This document shows, piece by piece, positions 43,052 to 51,897 of a DNA stretch of 61,651 bases (positions within the stretch are counted from its first letter, which is position 1; each line of letters opens with the position of its first letter). The DNA comes from Oscillibacter sp. (GTDB lineage: Bacteria > Bacillota > Clostridia > Oscillospirales > Oscillospiraceae). The notes under the pieces were generated by a model that did not search any database, was not told where the DNA came from, and worked only from the letters and a program-made list of their open reading frames with translations. The DNA lies in NCBI GenBank assembly GCA_022791875.1, contig JAAVZX010000069.1, forward strand, positions 1 through 61,651, given 5' to 3'. A program made the translations under genes and the position numbers.

Positions 43052-43080
43052 TTGCAAAAGCGGGGAAAAATGGGTATAAT
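43052..43080 (+). promoter_or_regulatory. Promoter of structured RNA copy 2
   Basis: -35 TTGCAA, 17-bp spacer, perfect -10 TATAAT, identical in plan to the promoter at 42429. Confidence 0.75.
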
Positions 43081-43086
43081 AGGCCC

Positions 43087-43174
43087 GTGGTGCAGTCGTA
43101 ACAACTGCTGTGCTGAGTGCTATAGCCACTCGTACAGGGCTGCTGGGTGTCGCGAGCACCCGGCGGCCTGCCGC
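43087..43174 (+). ncRNA. Putative structured small RNA, copy 2 (about 88 nt core)
   Basis: Same layout as copy 1: start GTGGTGCAG exactly seven bases after the -10, P2 GCAGT/ACTGC (A-T pair of copy 1 replaced by T-A), P3 GAGTG/CACTC with a different loop, linker GTACAGG, and a 12-bp P4 GGCTGCTGGGTG/CACCCGGCGGCC. Compensatory changes between copies argue for selection on RNA structure. The similarity continues about 50 bp beyond the core (ATGTT, ATTTTACCCC). The reverse rubrerythrin gene begins about 220 bp downstream, but it has its own -10. Confidence 0.55.
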
Positions 43175-43340
43175 TTCTTATGTTTCCGCCCTTATTTTAC
43201 CCCATCTTCCTCTAAAATGCAAGGGCTATTTCGACAGCTTTCCAAAAAAGTAGTCCCATAGGAATCAGAAACGATGAGAAAATTTTCCTCCGCCGCCCGA
43301 AATGTTGCATTTACACCTGGCGTGTCGCTTGAAATCCTGC

Positions 43341-43346
43341 TATACT
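43341..43346 (+). promoter_or_regulatory. Likely -10 of the reverse rubrerythrin gene
   Basis: TATACT about 50 bp before the start codon; no good -35 at 16-18 bp was seen. Confidence 0.35.
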
Positions 43347-43396
43347 GATGCTGATATCTCAAAAGCGCACTATTTACATAAGGAGGATTTTACAAT

Positions 43397-43939
43397 ATGA
43401 AGAAGTGGGTTTGCCCCGTATGCGGTTATGTTCATGAAGGCGACGTGCCCCCCGAGAAGTGCCCCCAGTGCGGCGTCCCCGGCGCGAAGTTCAAGGAGCA
43501 GGGCGCGGAGATGACCTGGGCTGCTGAGCACGTGGTCGGCGTAGCCGCCGGTGTGGACGCGGAAATTCTGGAGGGCCTGCGCGCCAACTTCGCCGGTGAG
43601 TGCACCGAGGTCGGCATGTATCTGGCCATGGCCCGTGTGGCCCACCGCGAGGGCTATCCTGAGATCGGCCTGTACTGGGAGAAGGCGGCCTGGGAAGAGG
43701 CCGAGCACGCCGCCAAGTTCGCGGAGCTCCTGGGCGAGGTGGTCACCGACTCCACCAAGCGCAACCTGGAGATGCGCGTCGAGGCCGAGAACGGTGCCAC
43801 CGCCGGCAAGATGGCCATTGCCAAGAAGGCCAAGGAGCTGGGCCTGGACGCTATCCACGACACTGTCCATGAAATGGCCCGTGACGAGGCCCGCCATGGC
43901 AAGGCGTTCAAGGGCCTGCTGGAGCGGTACTTCAAGTAA
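43397..43939 (+). CDS. Reverse rubrerythrin (N-terminal rubredoxin domain), 180 residues
   Basis: A di-iron peroxide/oxygen reductase. The rubredoxin centre comes first (C6, C9, C22, C25 in WVCPVCGY and EKCPQCGV), followed by the erythrin four-helix domain with [30 protein letters not shown] and DEARHGKAF as iron ligands. This domain order is the reverse of classical rubrerythrin and is typical of oxidative-stress defence in clostridia. AAGGAGG precedes the ATG; it is monocistronic with a strong terminator. Confidence 0.95.
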   Translation: MKKWVCPVCGYVHEGDVPPEKCPQCGVPGAKFKEQGAEMTWAAEHVVGVAAGVDAEILEGLRANFAGECTEVGMYLAMARVAHREGYPEIGLYWEKAAWEEAEHAAKFAELLGEVVTDSTKRNLEMRVEAENGATAGKMAIAKKAKELGLDAIHDTVHEMARDEARHGKAFKGLLERYFK

Positions 43940-43951
43940 ATTGCATATCAG

Positions 43952-43983
43952 AAAAGGGAACGGAGCAATCCGTTCCCTTTTTC
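43952..43983. terminator. Bidirectional terminator of two convergent genes
   Basis: 11-bp stem AAAGGGAACGG/CCGTTCCCTTT with Ts on both strands, between reverse rubrerythrin and the convergent membrane protein gene. Confidence 0.9.
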
Positions 43984-43996
43984 GCGTCTCAGCCTC

Positions 43997-44740
43997 TTAA
44001 CCAAGCTGAGCCTGGTACACGCTGCCAAAGTTGTCCACCGGTACAGAGAACAGGAAATTCCTCATAGGCGCTCCTGATTCCTCAATGTAGAAGCTAACCG
44101 TCCCCTCCCCTTGCAGGGCCTCCAGAACCGCGGGGCAATCCTCTTCACTGACGGCAAGGCGGTCCTCGCTCGCCTGTATGGCGCCTGTCAGGCTGTGGTC
44201 CGCGCCGTCGGGGGTACGCATGGTGATGTTGTATGCAAGCGTTTGGTCCGGGAAGGTGTTTATAAGTTTGCTGTTGCCGTATCTGTACAGGGAGAAAGCA
44301 ATCCCGCCCTCCTGATCCGCCTGAAGCTCCGCAGTCAGTTCCCCGTCGGAGGAAGTGCTGTCGTTGAAGGTGCCGGTGAAGGGCGTCTTCGCGGTGATAT
44401 ACCACCTGTCGGTGGGCTGCTGGGCGTCGTCCAGATAGTAGTCTGCGTACCAGATGCCCTCAGCTGTGCTGGGCTCGCCGTCTTCGGGTGTCTTGTCGGC
44501 GTCTTTTTCTCCGACGCCGATCTTGGCGAGGATGCCGTCAAGGGGCGTTTTGCTCAGAAGGCCGTCCATTGCGTCCATAAAGCGCGGCGTCATAGACAAG
44601 CCGCCTGCGATCATGACCAGGCTCAATATCATGCCGATAATCGGCGGAATTTTCGAGTCCCAGTTGACCACGCAGATGATCAGCCAAATCAGATATCCAA
44701 TGAAGCTGGCCGCTCCGACGCCCAGAAGTATCGTTCCCAT
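43997..44740 (-). CDS. Membrane-anchored protein of unknown function, 247 residues
   Basis: Two N-terminal spans (about 3-25 and 31-50) are followed by a soluble domain after residue 75 with STAEGIWYADYYLDDAQQ and NITMRTPDGADHSL. The soluble part is beta-rich and recalls small extracytoplasmic domains but matches no named family that I recognise. ATG 44740 follows AAAGGAGAG. The gene stands alone. Confidence 0.7.
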   Translation of the reverse strand: MGTILLGVGAASFIGYLIWLIICVVNWDSKIPPIIGMILSLVMIAGGLSMTPRFMDAMDGLLSKTPLDGILAKIGVGEKDADKTPEDGEPSTAEGIWYADYYLDDAQQPTDRWYITAKTPFTGTFNDSTSSDGELTAELQADQEGGIAFSLYRYGNSKLINTFPDQTLAYNITMRTPDGADHSLTGAIQASEDRLAVSEEDCPAVLEALQGEGTVSFYIEESGAPMRNFLFSVPVDNFGSVYQAQLG

Positions 44741-44817
44741 CCTGGTCTCTCCTTTGTATTTACTCCGCGCCTGCGGATTTTTCAACATATTACCACATTC
44801 GTCTCCCAAAATCAAGC

Positions 44818-45055
44818 AGTATCCCCAGGGGTGCAGTGGGCGCGGGGGACGGGCGGGCACGGAGGCCCGCCCCTACGGGGTGCGTGTTGAGGTGGCGGGT
44901 GCCATGTTGTGGAAGCATGTCAGGTGGGTGCGGAGGTCGCGAGGGACGGGACGCCGAGGGCGGCGTCCCCTACGGGGTGCATTCCATTGAGATGGGTGGT
45001 TGGGGGAGGCAGAGGGTTTCAGCATCCCCAGGAGTGCGGCGGGCGCGGGAGACGG
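44818..45055 (-). repeat. Family C repeat cluster
   Basis: Minus-strand array of two or three C units: hairpins GGGCGGGC/GCCCGCCC and GGGACGCCG/CGGCGTCCC with CCCCTACGG ends and intervening GCATTCCATTGAGATGG stretches. Confidence 0.75.
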
Positions 45056-45067
45056 GGTGTATATAAG

Positions 45068-45228
45068 ATAAACCCTGCGGGACCTGAAAGGTTCCGCACG
45101 CAGGCACTCCGTTACCGTGCGGGACGCCTTAACAACCTCCAATGCGTAGAGCGGTATGAAAGCTCTTTTCGGTTCCTTTTCTCTCGAGAAAAGGAACCCG
45201 CCGGAGGCCCCCCGTAAGCAGGCACCCC
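45068..45228 (-). repeat. Dispersed repeat family A, copy 5
   Basis: Minus-strand copy with CTCGAG palindrome and GCCGGAGGCCCCCCG head. The terminal hairpin is shortened (GCGGGACCT/AGGTTCCGC) but still paired. Confidence 0.8.
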
Positions 45229-45298
45229 CCCACGCACATATTTTCCCTGCATGTGTACAGGAATTCAACATTGGCAGAAAAAAGAGGGCTAAAACTCT

Positions 45299-45327
45299 TT
45301 GACAGCCGGGGGTTTATCGGGTATAAT
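45299..45327 (+). promoter_or_regulatory. Promoter of nifJ
   Basis: Perfect consensus: TTGACA, 17-bp spacer, TATAAT. This is the strongest promoter in the window, fitting a highly expressed central enzyme. Confidence 0.85.
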
Positions 45328-45410
45328 GAAAGCGGTATGACCCGGGGCCCGTCCGGACACGGGGGAGGGGCGTTCGGGTCAATCACGAAAAAACAAGAGA
45401 GGGGCATTCT

Positions 45411-48400
45411 ATGAAAAAGAAATATGTCGTGATGGATGGCAACACCGCCGCCGCCCACGTGGCCTACGCCTTTACCGAGGTTGCGGCGATTTATCCCATC
45501 ACACCGTCCTCCCCCATGGCCGAGAAGGTGGACGAGTGGTCCGCCAAGGGCCGCAAGAACCTCTTCGGCTCCACCGTGGACGTGATCCAGATGCAGTCCG
45601 AAGCGGGCGCGGCAGGCACCTGCCACGGCTCGCTCCAGGCCGGCGCGCTCACCACCACCTTCACCTCCTCCCAGGGCCTTATGCTCATGATCCCCGCCAT
45701 GTACGCCATGGGCGGCCAGTTCCTCCCCAGCGTCATGCACATCGCCTCCCGCGTGGTCACCAGCAACCACCACTCCATTTTCGGCGACCACACCGACTTC
45801 ATGACCTGCCGCATGACCGGCTACGCCATGCTCATGTCCTCCTCTCCCCAAGAGGCCATGGACCTGGGCGCGGTGGCCCATCTGTCCGCCATCTCCGCCC
45901 GCTACGCCTTCATGCACTGCTTCGACGGCTTCCGCACCTCCCACGAGATGCAGCGCATCGAGGCCCTTGACTACGAGGACCTCCGGGGGCTTATCGACAC
46001 CGAGGCCCTCAACGCCTTCCGCCGTCAGGCCCTGAACCCCGAGCACCCCACCAACCGGGGCAATAACGTCAACCCCGACGTCTACTTCCAGTGCAAGGAG
46101 GGCGCCAACGTCAAGGCCGCCATCGTGCCCGATACCGTCCAGCACTACATGGACGAGATCAACAAGCTCACCGGCCGGGACTACAAGCTCTTCAACTACT
46201 ACGGCGCGCCTGACGCCGAGGAAGTCATCGTCGTCATGTGCTCCGCCTCCGAGGCGGTCAAGGAGACGGTGGACTACCTGAACGCCCAGGGCCGCAAGGT
46301 GGGCCTGGTGCAGATCCACCTGTACCGTCCCTTCTCCGTGTCCCACTTCTCCGCCGCTATCCCCGCGACGGTCAAGAAGATCGCCGTCCTGGACCGGAAC
46401 AAGGAAACCGGCTCCGTGGGCGAGCCCGTGTACCTGGACGTTGTGACCGCGCTGAACCAGGCGGGCCGGGGCGACATCAAGGTCGTCGGCGGACGCTATG
46501 GCCTGAGCTCCAAGGATACCACCCCCGGCCAGCTCATCGCCGTGTATGACAACCTCAAGCAGGATCAGCCCAAGAACAACTTCACCATCGGCATCGTGGA
46601 CGACGTGACCCACACCTCCCTGGACTACAAGGAAGTGGAGCTGGCCCATCCCGGCGAAGTGTCCTGCAAGCTGTGGGGCCTGGGCGGCGACGGCACCGTG
46701 GGCGCCAACAAGAACGCCATCAGCACCATCGGCCTCGTGGCCGACAAGTATGCCCAGGCGTACTTCTCCTATGACTCCATGAAGTCCGGCGGCCTCACCC
46801 AGAGCCACCTGCGCTTCGGAGACAGCCCCATCCGCTCTACTTACACCGTGTCCTCCGCCGACTTCGTGGCCGTCCATGCGCCGACTTATGTCGCCAAGTA
46901 CGACACCACCGAGGACCTCAAGGAGGGCGGCACCTTCCTCCTGAACTGCCCCTGGAGCGTGGAAGAGCTGGAAACCCGCCTGCCCGGCAAGATGAAGCGG
47001 GACCTGGCCAAGAAGCACGCCCAGTTCTACATCATCGACGCCGCCAAGCTGGCCGTCCAGGTGGGCCTGGGTGCCAACCGGACCAACAGCATTTTACAGG
47101 CTGCGTTCTTCGCCCTGACGAAGGTCATTCCTCTGGACATGGCCGTGCAGGACATGAAGCAGAACAACTATAACTCCTACTTCAAGAAGGCGGGCCAGAA
47201 GATCGTCGACATGAACAACGCCGCCGTGGATATCGGCGTCAGCGCCGCCGTGAAGGTGGACATTCCCGCTTCCTGGGCCGATGCCCCCGATACCCCGCTG
47301 CCCGAGGTCAACGCCACTCCCTTTGTCAAGGAGATCGTCATGCCCATGGACCGCCAGCAGGGCGACAAGCTGCCCGTGTCCGTGTTCCAGAAGCACGGCG
47401 TCCTGGACGGCACCTGGGAGAACGGCACCTCCGCTTACTCCAAGCGCGGCGTGGCCCTCAAGGTGCCCAAGTGGAACGCCGAGAGCTGCATCCAGTGCAA
47501 CCGCTGCGCCATGTGCTGCCCCCACGCCGCCATCCGCCCCGTCCTCCTGACCGAGGAGGAGAAAGCCGGCGTGCCCGCCTCCTTCGAGACCGTGCCCGCC
47601 AAGGGCCTGGGCAAGGACGCGCCCGCCTACTCCTTCCGGATGCAGGTCAGCCCCTATGACTGCCTGGGCTGCGGCGTCTGCCTCACCGCCTGCCCCGCCA
47701 ACAAGAACGAGAAGATGGCCGACGCCCTGGTCATGACCCCCTTCGAGGAGATGAAGGCCGAGCAGGAGAACTTCGACAAGGTGGCCATGAACGACGCCTA
47801 CCTCAAGAAGGACGTCATCAACAGCAAGACCGTCAAGAACATCCAGTTCGCGAAGCCCTACTTCCAGTTCTCCGCCGCCTGCGCGGGCTGCGCCGAGACG
47901 ACCTACATCAAGCTCTTGAGCCAGCTGGTGGGCGACCGGATGTACGCGGGCAACGCCGCGGGCTGCTCCTCCGCTATCTCCGGCGGCGCGCCCATCCTCC
48001 CCTACTGCAAGGACAGCCGGGGCTGGGGTCCCGCCTGGGAGCACTCCCTCTTCGAGGATAACGCCGAGTTCGCCTATGGCTACTTCCACGCCCAGGATTC
48101 CATCCGCAAGGAGCTCCTCATCCGCATGGACGCCATGAAGGAAGCCGGCATCGCCGTGGACGCCATCAGCGCCTATCAGGCGGGCTGGGAGAAGATCGAA
48201 ACCTCCCGCGCCGTCACCGACGCCCTCATCGCCGCCCTCCAGGCCGCGGAGCAGACCGAGGACGTGAAGTACATCCTGGAGAACAAGGAATACCTGTCCA
48301 AGAAGTCCATCTGGGCTATCGGCGGCGACGGCTGGGCCTACGATATCGGCTTCGGCGGCATCGACCATGTCATGGCCCAGAACCGGGACGTGAACCTCCT

Positions 48401-48953
48401 GGTGCTCGACACCGAGGTGTACTCCAACACCGGCGGTCAGTCCTCCAAGTCCACCCCCACTTCCGCCGTGGCCAAGTTCGCCGCGGGCGGCAAGCAGGTG
48501 TCCAAGAAGGACCTGGGCGCCATCCTCATGCAGTACGGCTACGTCTACGTGGCCCAGGTCGCCATGGGCTATGACCAGAACCAGACCCTTAAAGCCCTCC
48601 GTGAGGCCGACGAGTATCCCGGCCCCGCTATCGTCATCTGCTACTGCCCCTGCCTCGAGCAGCATATCAAGAAGGGCATGGGCTGCTCTCAGGACGAGAT
48701 GAAGAAGGCCGTCGAGTGCGGCTACTGGCACCTGTACCGCTATGACCCCCGCCGCGTCGCCGAGGGCAAGAATCCCTTCCAGCTCGATTCTCCTGAGCCG
48801 GATATGGATAAGCTCATGGACTTCCTTATGGGCGAGAACCGCTTTGCCTCTTTGAAGAACAACTTCCCGGGTAAGGCTGACACGCTCTATGCCAAGGAAA
48901 TCGAGGACGTTAAGGCGCGGTACGCTAAGTACAAGAAAATGGCTGAGGGCTGA
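45411..48953 (+). CDS. nifJ: Pyruvate:ferredoxin (flavodoxin) oxidoreductase, single-chain
   Basis: It converts pyruvate and CoA to acetyl-CoA and CO2 and reduces ferredoxin, the key step of clostridial fermentation. Domains in order: pyrimidine-binding domain I (AYAFTEVAAIYPITPSSPM), domains II-III, a 2[4Fe-4S] ferredoxin domain (CIQCNRCAMCCP and CLGCGVCLTACP), and the thiamine-diphosphate domain with the third cluster (CAGCAETTY) and GDGWAYDIGFGG / SNTGGQ. Length is 1180 residues, normal. GAGAGGGG precedes the ATG. A terminator follows. Confidence 0.98.
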   Translation: MKKKYVVMDGNTAAAHVAYAFTEVAAIYPITPSSPMAEKVDEWSAKGRKNLFGSTVDVIQMQSEAGAAGTCHGSLQAGALTTTFTSSQGLMLMIPAMYAMGGQFLPSVMHIASRVVTSNHHSIFGDHTDFMTCRMTGYAMLMSSSPQEAMDLGAVAHLSAISARYAFMHCFDGFRTSHEMQRIEALDYEDLRGLIDTEALNAFRRQALNPEHPTNRGNNVNPDVYFQCKEGANVKAAIVPDTVQHYMDEINKLTGRDYKLFNYYGAPDAEEVIVVMCSASEAVKETVDYLNAQGRKVGLVQIHLYRPFSVSHFSAAIPATVKKIAVLDRNKETGSVGEPVYLDVVTALNQAGRGDIKVVGGRYGLSSKDTTPGQLIAVYDNLKQDQPKNNFTIGIVDDVTHTSLDYKEVELAHPGEVSCKLWGLGGDGTVGANKNAISTIGLVADKYAQAYFSYDSMKSGGLTQSHLRFGDSPIRSTYTVSSADFVAVHAPTYVAKYDTTEDLKEGGTFLLNCPWSVEELETRLPGKMKRDLAKKHAQFYIIDAAKLAVQVGLGANRTNSILQAAFFALTKVIPLDMAVQDMKQNNYNSYFKKAGQKIVDMNNAAVDIGVSAAVKVDIPASWADAPDTPLPEVNATPFVKEIVMPMDRQQGDKLPVSVFQKHGVLDGTWENGTSAYSKRGVALKVPKWNAESCIQCNRCAMCCPHAAIRPVLLTEEEKAGVPASFETVPAKGLGKDAPAYSFRMQVSPYDCLGCGVCLTACPANKNEKMADALVMTPFEEMKAEQENFDKVAMNDAYLKKDVINSKTVKNIQFAKPYFQFSAACAGCAETTYIKLLSQLVGDRMYAGNAAGCSSAISGGAPILPYCKDSRGWGPAWEHSLFEDNAEFAYGYFHAQDSIRKELLIRMDAMKEAGIAVDAISAYQAGWEKIETSRAVTDALIAALQAAEQTEDVKYILENKEYLSKKSIWAIGGDGWAYDIGFGGIDHVMAQNRDVNLLVLDTEVYSNTGGQSSKSTPTSAVAKFAAGGKQVSKKDLGAILMQYGYVYVAQVAMGYDQNQTLKALREADEYPGPAIVICYCPCLEQHIKKGMGCSQDEMKKAVECGYWHLYRYDPRRVAEGKNPFQLDSPEPDMDKLMDFLMGENRFASLKNNFPGKADTLYAKEIEDVKARYAKYKKMAEG

Positions 48954-48969
48954 GGCTTTCTGCTGAATT

Positions 48970-49009
48970 AAAAAATGAGGACACAGTTTGACTGTGTCCT
49001 CATTTTTTT
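48970..49009 (+). terminator. Terminator of nifJ
   Basis: 11-bp stem TGAGGACACAG/CTGTGTCCTCA with seven Ts after and As before, so it may act in both directions. Confidence 0.93.
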
Positions 49010-49075
49010 CCAGGGGCTTTGCCCCTGGACCCCACCAGCCCTTTGAAAAGGGCTGGACCCTAAACTTTATCTTTC
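49010..49075 (+). repeat. Dispersed repeat family B, copy 5 (headless)
   Basis: CCAGGGGC/GCCCCTGG, CCAGCCCTTT/AAAGGGCTGG, CCCTAAACTTTATCT. Its end supplies the stop codon of the gluQ gene on the other strand. Confidence 0.85.
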
Positions 49076-50005
49076 CATCACTGGAAGCCTGATGTCCTCC
49101 TTCGGCACCAGGTCCCAGGAGAACCGCGGAAGGAGTTGTTGTGGTGTACAAGGCTCGCCGGAGGGGTTGAACCCCGCCAGTCCCGCCAGCCACCCCAGCA
49201 GTTCAGGAGCCGTCACCCGCCCCCGAAGCGCATCCAGCCCCGCGTCCGCGTCCCGCTTCGACAGCCGCCGCCCATCCGGAGCCAGCAAAAGCGGAAAGTG
49301 GCAGAACGACGGCGCAGGAAGCCCCAGGAGCTTATACAAATACAGCTGGCGCGGCGTAGACCCCAGCAGGTCCGCCCCTCGCACCACCTCCGTGACCCCC
49401 ATGGCAGCATCGTCCACCACCACGGCGAGCTGGTATGCGAACATGCCGTCGGACCGCCGCAGCAGGAAGTCCCCGCAGTCTCGCGCAAGATTTTCCCGAT
49501 AGGCCCCCATGTGCCCATCCAGGAAGCCCCAGTCCTCGTCGGGGACCCGGAGCCGCAGGGCCGGGGCACGCACATAGGCACGTTCCGCGGCCTGTGCGGG
49601 GGAGAGGGCGCGGCAGGTGCCGGGGTAGACGGGCTGGCCGTCGGAGCGGTGGGGGGCGCTGGCGGCGTGGAGCTCGGCGCGGGTGCAGAAGCAGGGGTAG
49701 ACCAGGCCCTGGGCCTGCAAGGTTTCCAGGGCCTGCTGGTAGAGGGCGGTGCGGCGGCTCTGGAAGTAGGGCTGGCAAGGACCGCCGGCGACGGGGCCCT
49801 CGTCCCAAGTGAGGCCCAGCCATTGGAGGTCGGCGATCATCTGGTCTGCGTACCGCTGGGGGCAGCGGGCGGTATCCAGGTCTTCGATCCGCAGGATGAC
49901 CTTCCCGCCTTTTTGCCGTGCGCTGAGCCAGGCCAGCAGGCAGCAGAGAATATTCCCCAAATGAATCCGCCCGCTGGGCGAAGGAGCGAACCGTCCAACC
50001 GTCAT
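49067..50005 (-). CDS. gluQ: Glutamyl-Q tRNA(Asp) synthetase
   Basis: A truncated glutamyl-tRNA synthetase lacking the anticodon-binding domain; it attaches glutamate to queuosine 34 of tRNA(Asp). Visible are APSPSGRIHLGN with the HIGH-like site, a zinc motif (CFC ... YPGTC) and the KMSKS-like LSKRD. Length is 312 residues. Start ATG 50005 gives the family N-terminus MTVGRFAPSPSG. The stop TAA lies inside a family B repeat, so the last few residues may differ from relatives. No queuosine synthesis gene is nearby. Confidence 0.9.
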   Translation of the reverse strand: MTVGRFAPSPSGRIHLGNILCCLLAWLSARQKGGKVILRIEDLDTARCPQRYADQMIADLQWLGLTWDEGPVAGGPCQPYFQSRRTALYQQALETLQAQGLVYPCFCTRAELHAASAPHRSDGQPVYPGTCRALSPAQAAERAYVRAPALRLRVPDEDWGFLDGHMGAYRENLARDCGDFLLRRSDGMFAYQLAVVVDDAAMGVTEVVRGADLLGSTPRQLYLYKLLGLPAPSFCHFPLLLAPDGRRLSKRDADAGLDALRGRVTAPELLGWLAGLAGFNPSGEPCTPQQLLPRFSWDLVPKEDIRLPVMER

Positions 50006-50037
50006 AACCCTACCCCCATAAAAATAAACAAAATCGG

Positions 50038-50197
50038 GAAACGGCTCCCAAGGGAGCCGTTTCCACGCAACCGCGAACGTTACCGTGTGACAGGCCAAAG
50101 CCTCCACCGGCACCACAGAGCGGTATTAAAGCTCTTTTTGGTTACTTTTTCTCTCGAGAAAAAGTAACCCGCCGGAGGCCCCCCGTAGGCAGGCACC
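50038..50197 (-). repeat. Dispersed repeat family A, copy 6
   Basis: Minus-strand copy between gluQ and the DAK2 gene. The terminal hairpin is GGAAACGGCTCCC/GGGAGCCGTTTCC followed by TTTT on the minus strand. The stem differs completely from other copies while the flanks are conserved. Confidence 0.85.
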
Positions 50198-51883
50198 TCA
50201 CTCCATAGAAATGATATAGTAGTACACGGGCTGGCCTCCGGGGAGGGCCATGACCTCCGCGTCCGGGCAGGCGGATTGGAAGATGGCGGCGGCGGATTGG
50301 GCGGCGGAGGGGTCTACGTCTTCGCCGTAGTAGAGGGAGATGAAAGACGCGCCGCGGGTGGAGGCGGTGGTGGCTAGTTTTTCTAGGAGGGCGTTTAGGG
50401 AATTGCCGGTGCCGAAGAGTTTGCCCTCTTCGAGGGCGAGGTAGTCGCCCTCCTTGATGGCGAAGCCGTCGAAGTCGGAGTCTCTGGCGGCGTAGGTGAT
50501 CTGGGCGGTGGCTACGCTGGTGATGCTGTCGGTCATGGCGGTGGTGATGTCCTGGGGGTCGGGGGCGTCGAAGTCGACGTTCATCATGGCGGTGATGCCC
50601 TGGGGGACGGTTTTGGTGGGGATCACGACTACGTTCTTTTCCGTTAGGGCGGCGCACTGCTGTGCGGCCATGATGATGTTGCCGTTATTGGGTAAGATGA
50701 AGACGGTTTCGGCGGGGACCTGGTTGACGCCCTCTAAGATGCTCTCGGTGGAGGGGTTCATGGTCTGGCCTCCGGAGACGACGCTGTCCACGCCCAGGTC
50801 GCGGAAGACGGCGGCTAAGCCGTCGCCGGCGCAGACGGAGAGGAAGCCGTACTTCTTTTCCGGGGGGGCCACAGCGGGCTTCTCCGGCTGGGCTTCCTTG
50901 GCGGATTCCTCCATGTCCAGATCGTCCACGCTCTGGGCCTTTTTGCCTGCGGCTACGTCCTCGTACTGGGTGCGCATATTCTCAATCTTCGCCAGCTCCA
51001 GGGTGCCGTACTTCTGGGCCTCGGTGAGGGCGCTGCCGGGGATGTTGGTATGGACGTGGACCTTGAATGCCTCGTCGTCCTCGCCGATAACCAAGCTGTC
51101 GCCGATGCTGTTCAGGTAGGCCCGCAGGGGGTCCAGGGCCACGTCGGGGGAGGACTTGCGGACGATGAAAACGGTGTCGAAAGCAAAGGTGATTTCCTCA
51201 GTGGAGAACACGTCAAAGTCAGCCTTGTCCTTCTCCGGCGCGCCGGAGTCCTCCACCTCGGGAAGCGGCTCGCCGCGGAGCGCGGCCAGCATACCCTCGA
51301 GAATAAGCAGGTAGCCCTTGCCGCCCGCGTCGACGACGCCCGCCTTTTTCAGGACGGGGTTCATGTCGATGGTCTGGGCCAGGGCGTCCCGCCCCTCGGC
51401 GATAGCGGCCTCCAGAACCTGCTCCAGGTCGCTGGTCTCCGCCGCGGCCTCCACGGCCCGCTTCGCGGCCAGCCGGGAGACGGTGAGCACGGTGCCCTCG
51501 GCGGGCTTCATAACGGCCTTGTAGGCGGAGGAGACGCCCTCCTGCATAGCGGCGGCGAAGCGCTGCGCGTCCGCGGTCTCGCAGCCCTTGAGCCCCTTGG
51601 AAAGCCCCCGGAAGAGCAGGGACAGAATCACGCCGGAGTTCCCCCGCGCCCCCCGAAGGAGCGCAGAAGCGGTAGCGGACGCGGCCTTCTCGACGGTGGC
51701 GGGGCTGGACTTGCGCAGCTCCGTGACGGCGGCGGCGATGGTCATGGACATATTGGTGCCGGTGTCGCCGTCGGGGACCGGGAAGACGTTCAGGTCGTTG
51801 ATGGCCTGCTTCTGGGCGGTGATGGCGGCGGCGCCGTGGAGAATCATCTGCTTGAAGAGCGATCCGGAGATTTGTTCATTCAT
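50198..51883 (-). CDS. DAK2-domain fatty acid kinase subunit (FakA/YloV-like), 561 residues
   Basis: The ATP-binding subunit of fatty acid kinase, which phosphorylates fatty acids presented by FakB proteins. The DAK2 nucleotide/metal motif VFPVPDGDTGTNMSMT is near the N-terminus, with LLRGARGNSGVILSLLFRG after it; a middle domain and a DegV-like C-terminal domain (VFILPNNGNIIMAAQQ) follow. ATG 51883 has GGGAGGAC upstream. It forms an operon with the Asp23/Gls24 gene 14 bp upstream, the usual yloU-yloV pair. Confidence 0.92.
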   Translation of the reverse strand: MNEQISGSLFKQMILHGAAAITAQKQAINDLNVFPVPDGDTGTNMSMTIAAAVTELRKSSPATVEKAASATASALLRGARGNSGVILSLLFRGLSKGLKGCETADAQRFAAAMQEGVSSAYKAVMKPAEGTVLTVSRLAAKRAVEAAAETSDLEQVLEAAIAEGRDALAQTIDMNPVLKKAGVVDAGGKGYLLILEGMLAALRGEPLPEVEDSGAPEKDKADFDVFSTEEITFAFDTVFIVRKSSPDVALDPLRAYLNSIGDSLVIGEDDEAFKVHVHTNIPGSALTEAQKYGTLELAKIENMRTQYEDVAAGKKAQSVDDLDMEESAKEAQPEKPAVAPPEKKYGFLSVCAGDGLAAVFRDLGVDSVVSGGQTMNPSTESILEGVNQVPAETVFILPNNGNIIMAAQQCAALTEKNVVVIPTKTVPQGITAMMNVDFDAPDPQDITTAMTDSITSVATAQITYAARDSDFDGFAIKEGDYLALEEGKLFGTGNSLNALLEKLATTASTRGASFISLYYGEDVDPSAAQSAAAIFQSACPDAEVMALPGGQPVYYYIISME

Positions 51884-51897
51884 GGCTTTGTCCTCCC

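Noticed and set aside
42265-43159. Small parallel minus-strand frames across the two tandem units (88 and 68 codons)
   Set aside because: They could be read as paralogous peptides, but the two products align poorly, whereas changes between copies preserve RNA stems on the plus strand. Neither has a ribosome site.
45129-49193. Two long minus-strand frames (629 and 699 codons)
   Set aside because: Both are antisense shadows of nifJ, with no ribosome site and no family resemblance.
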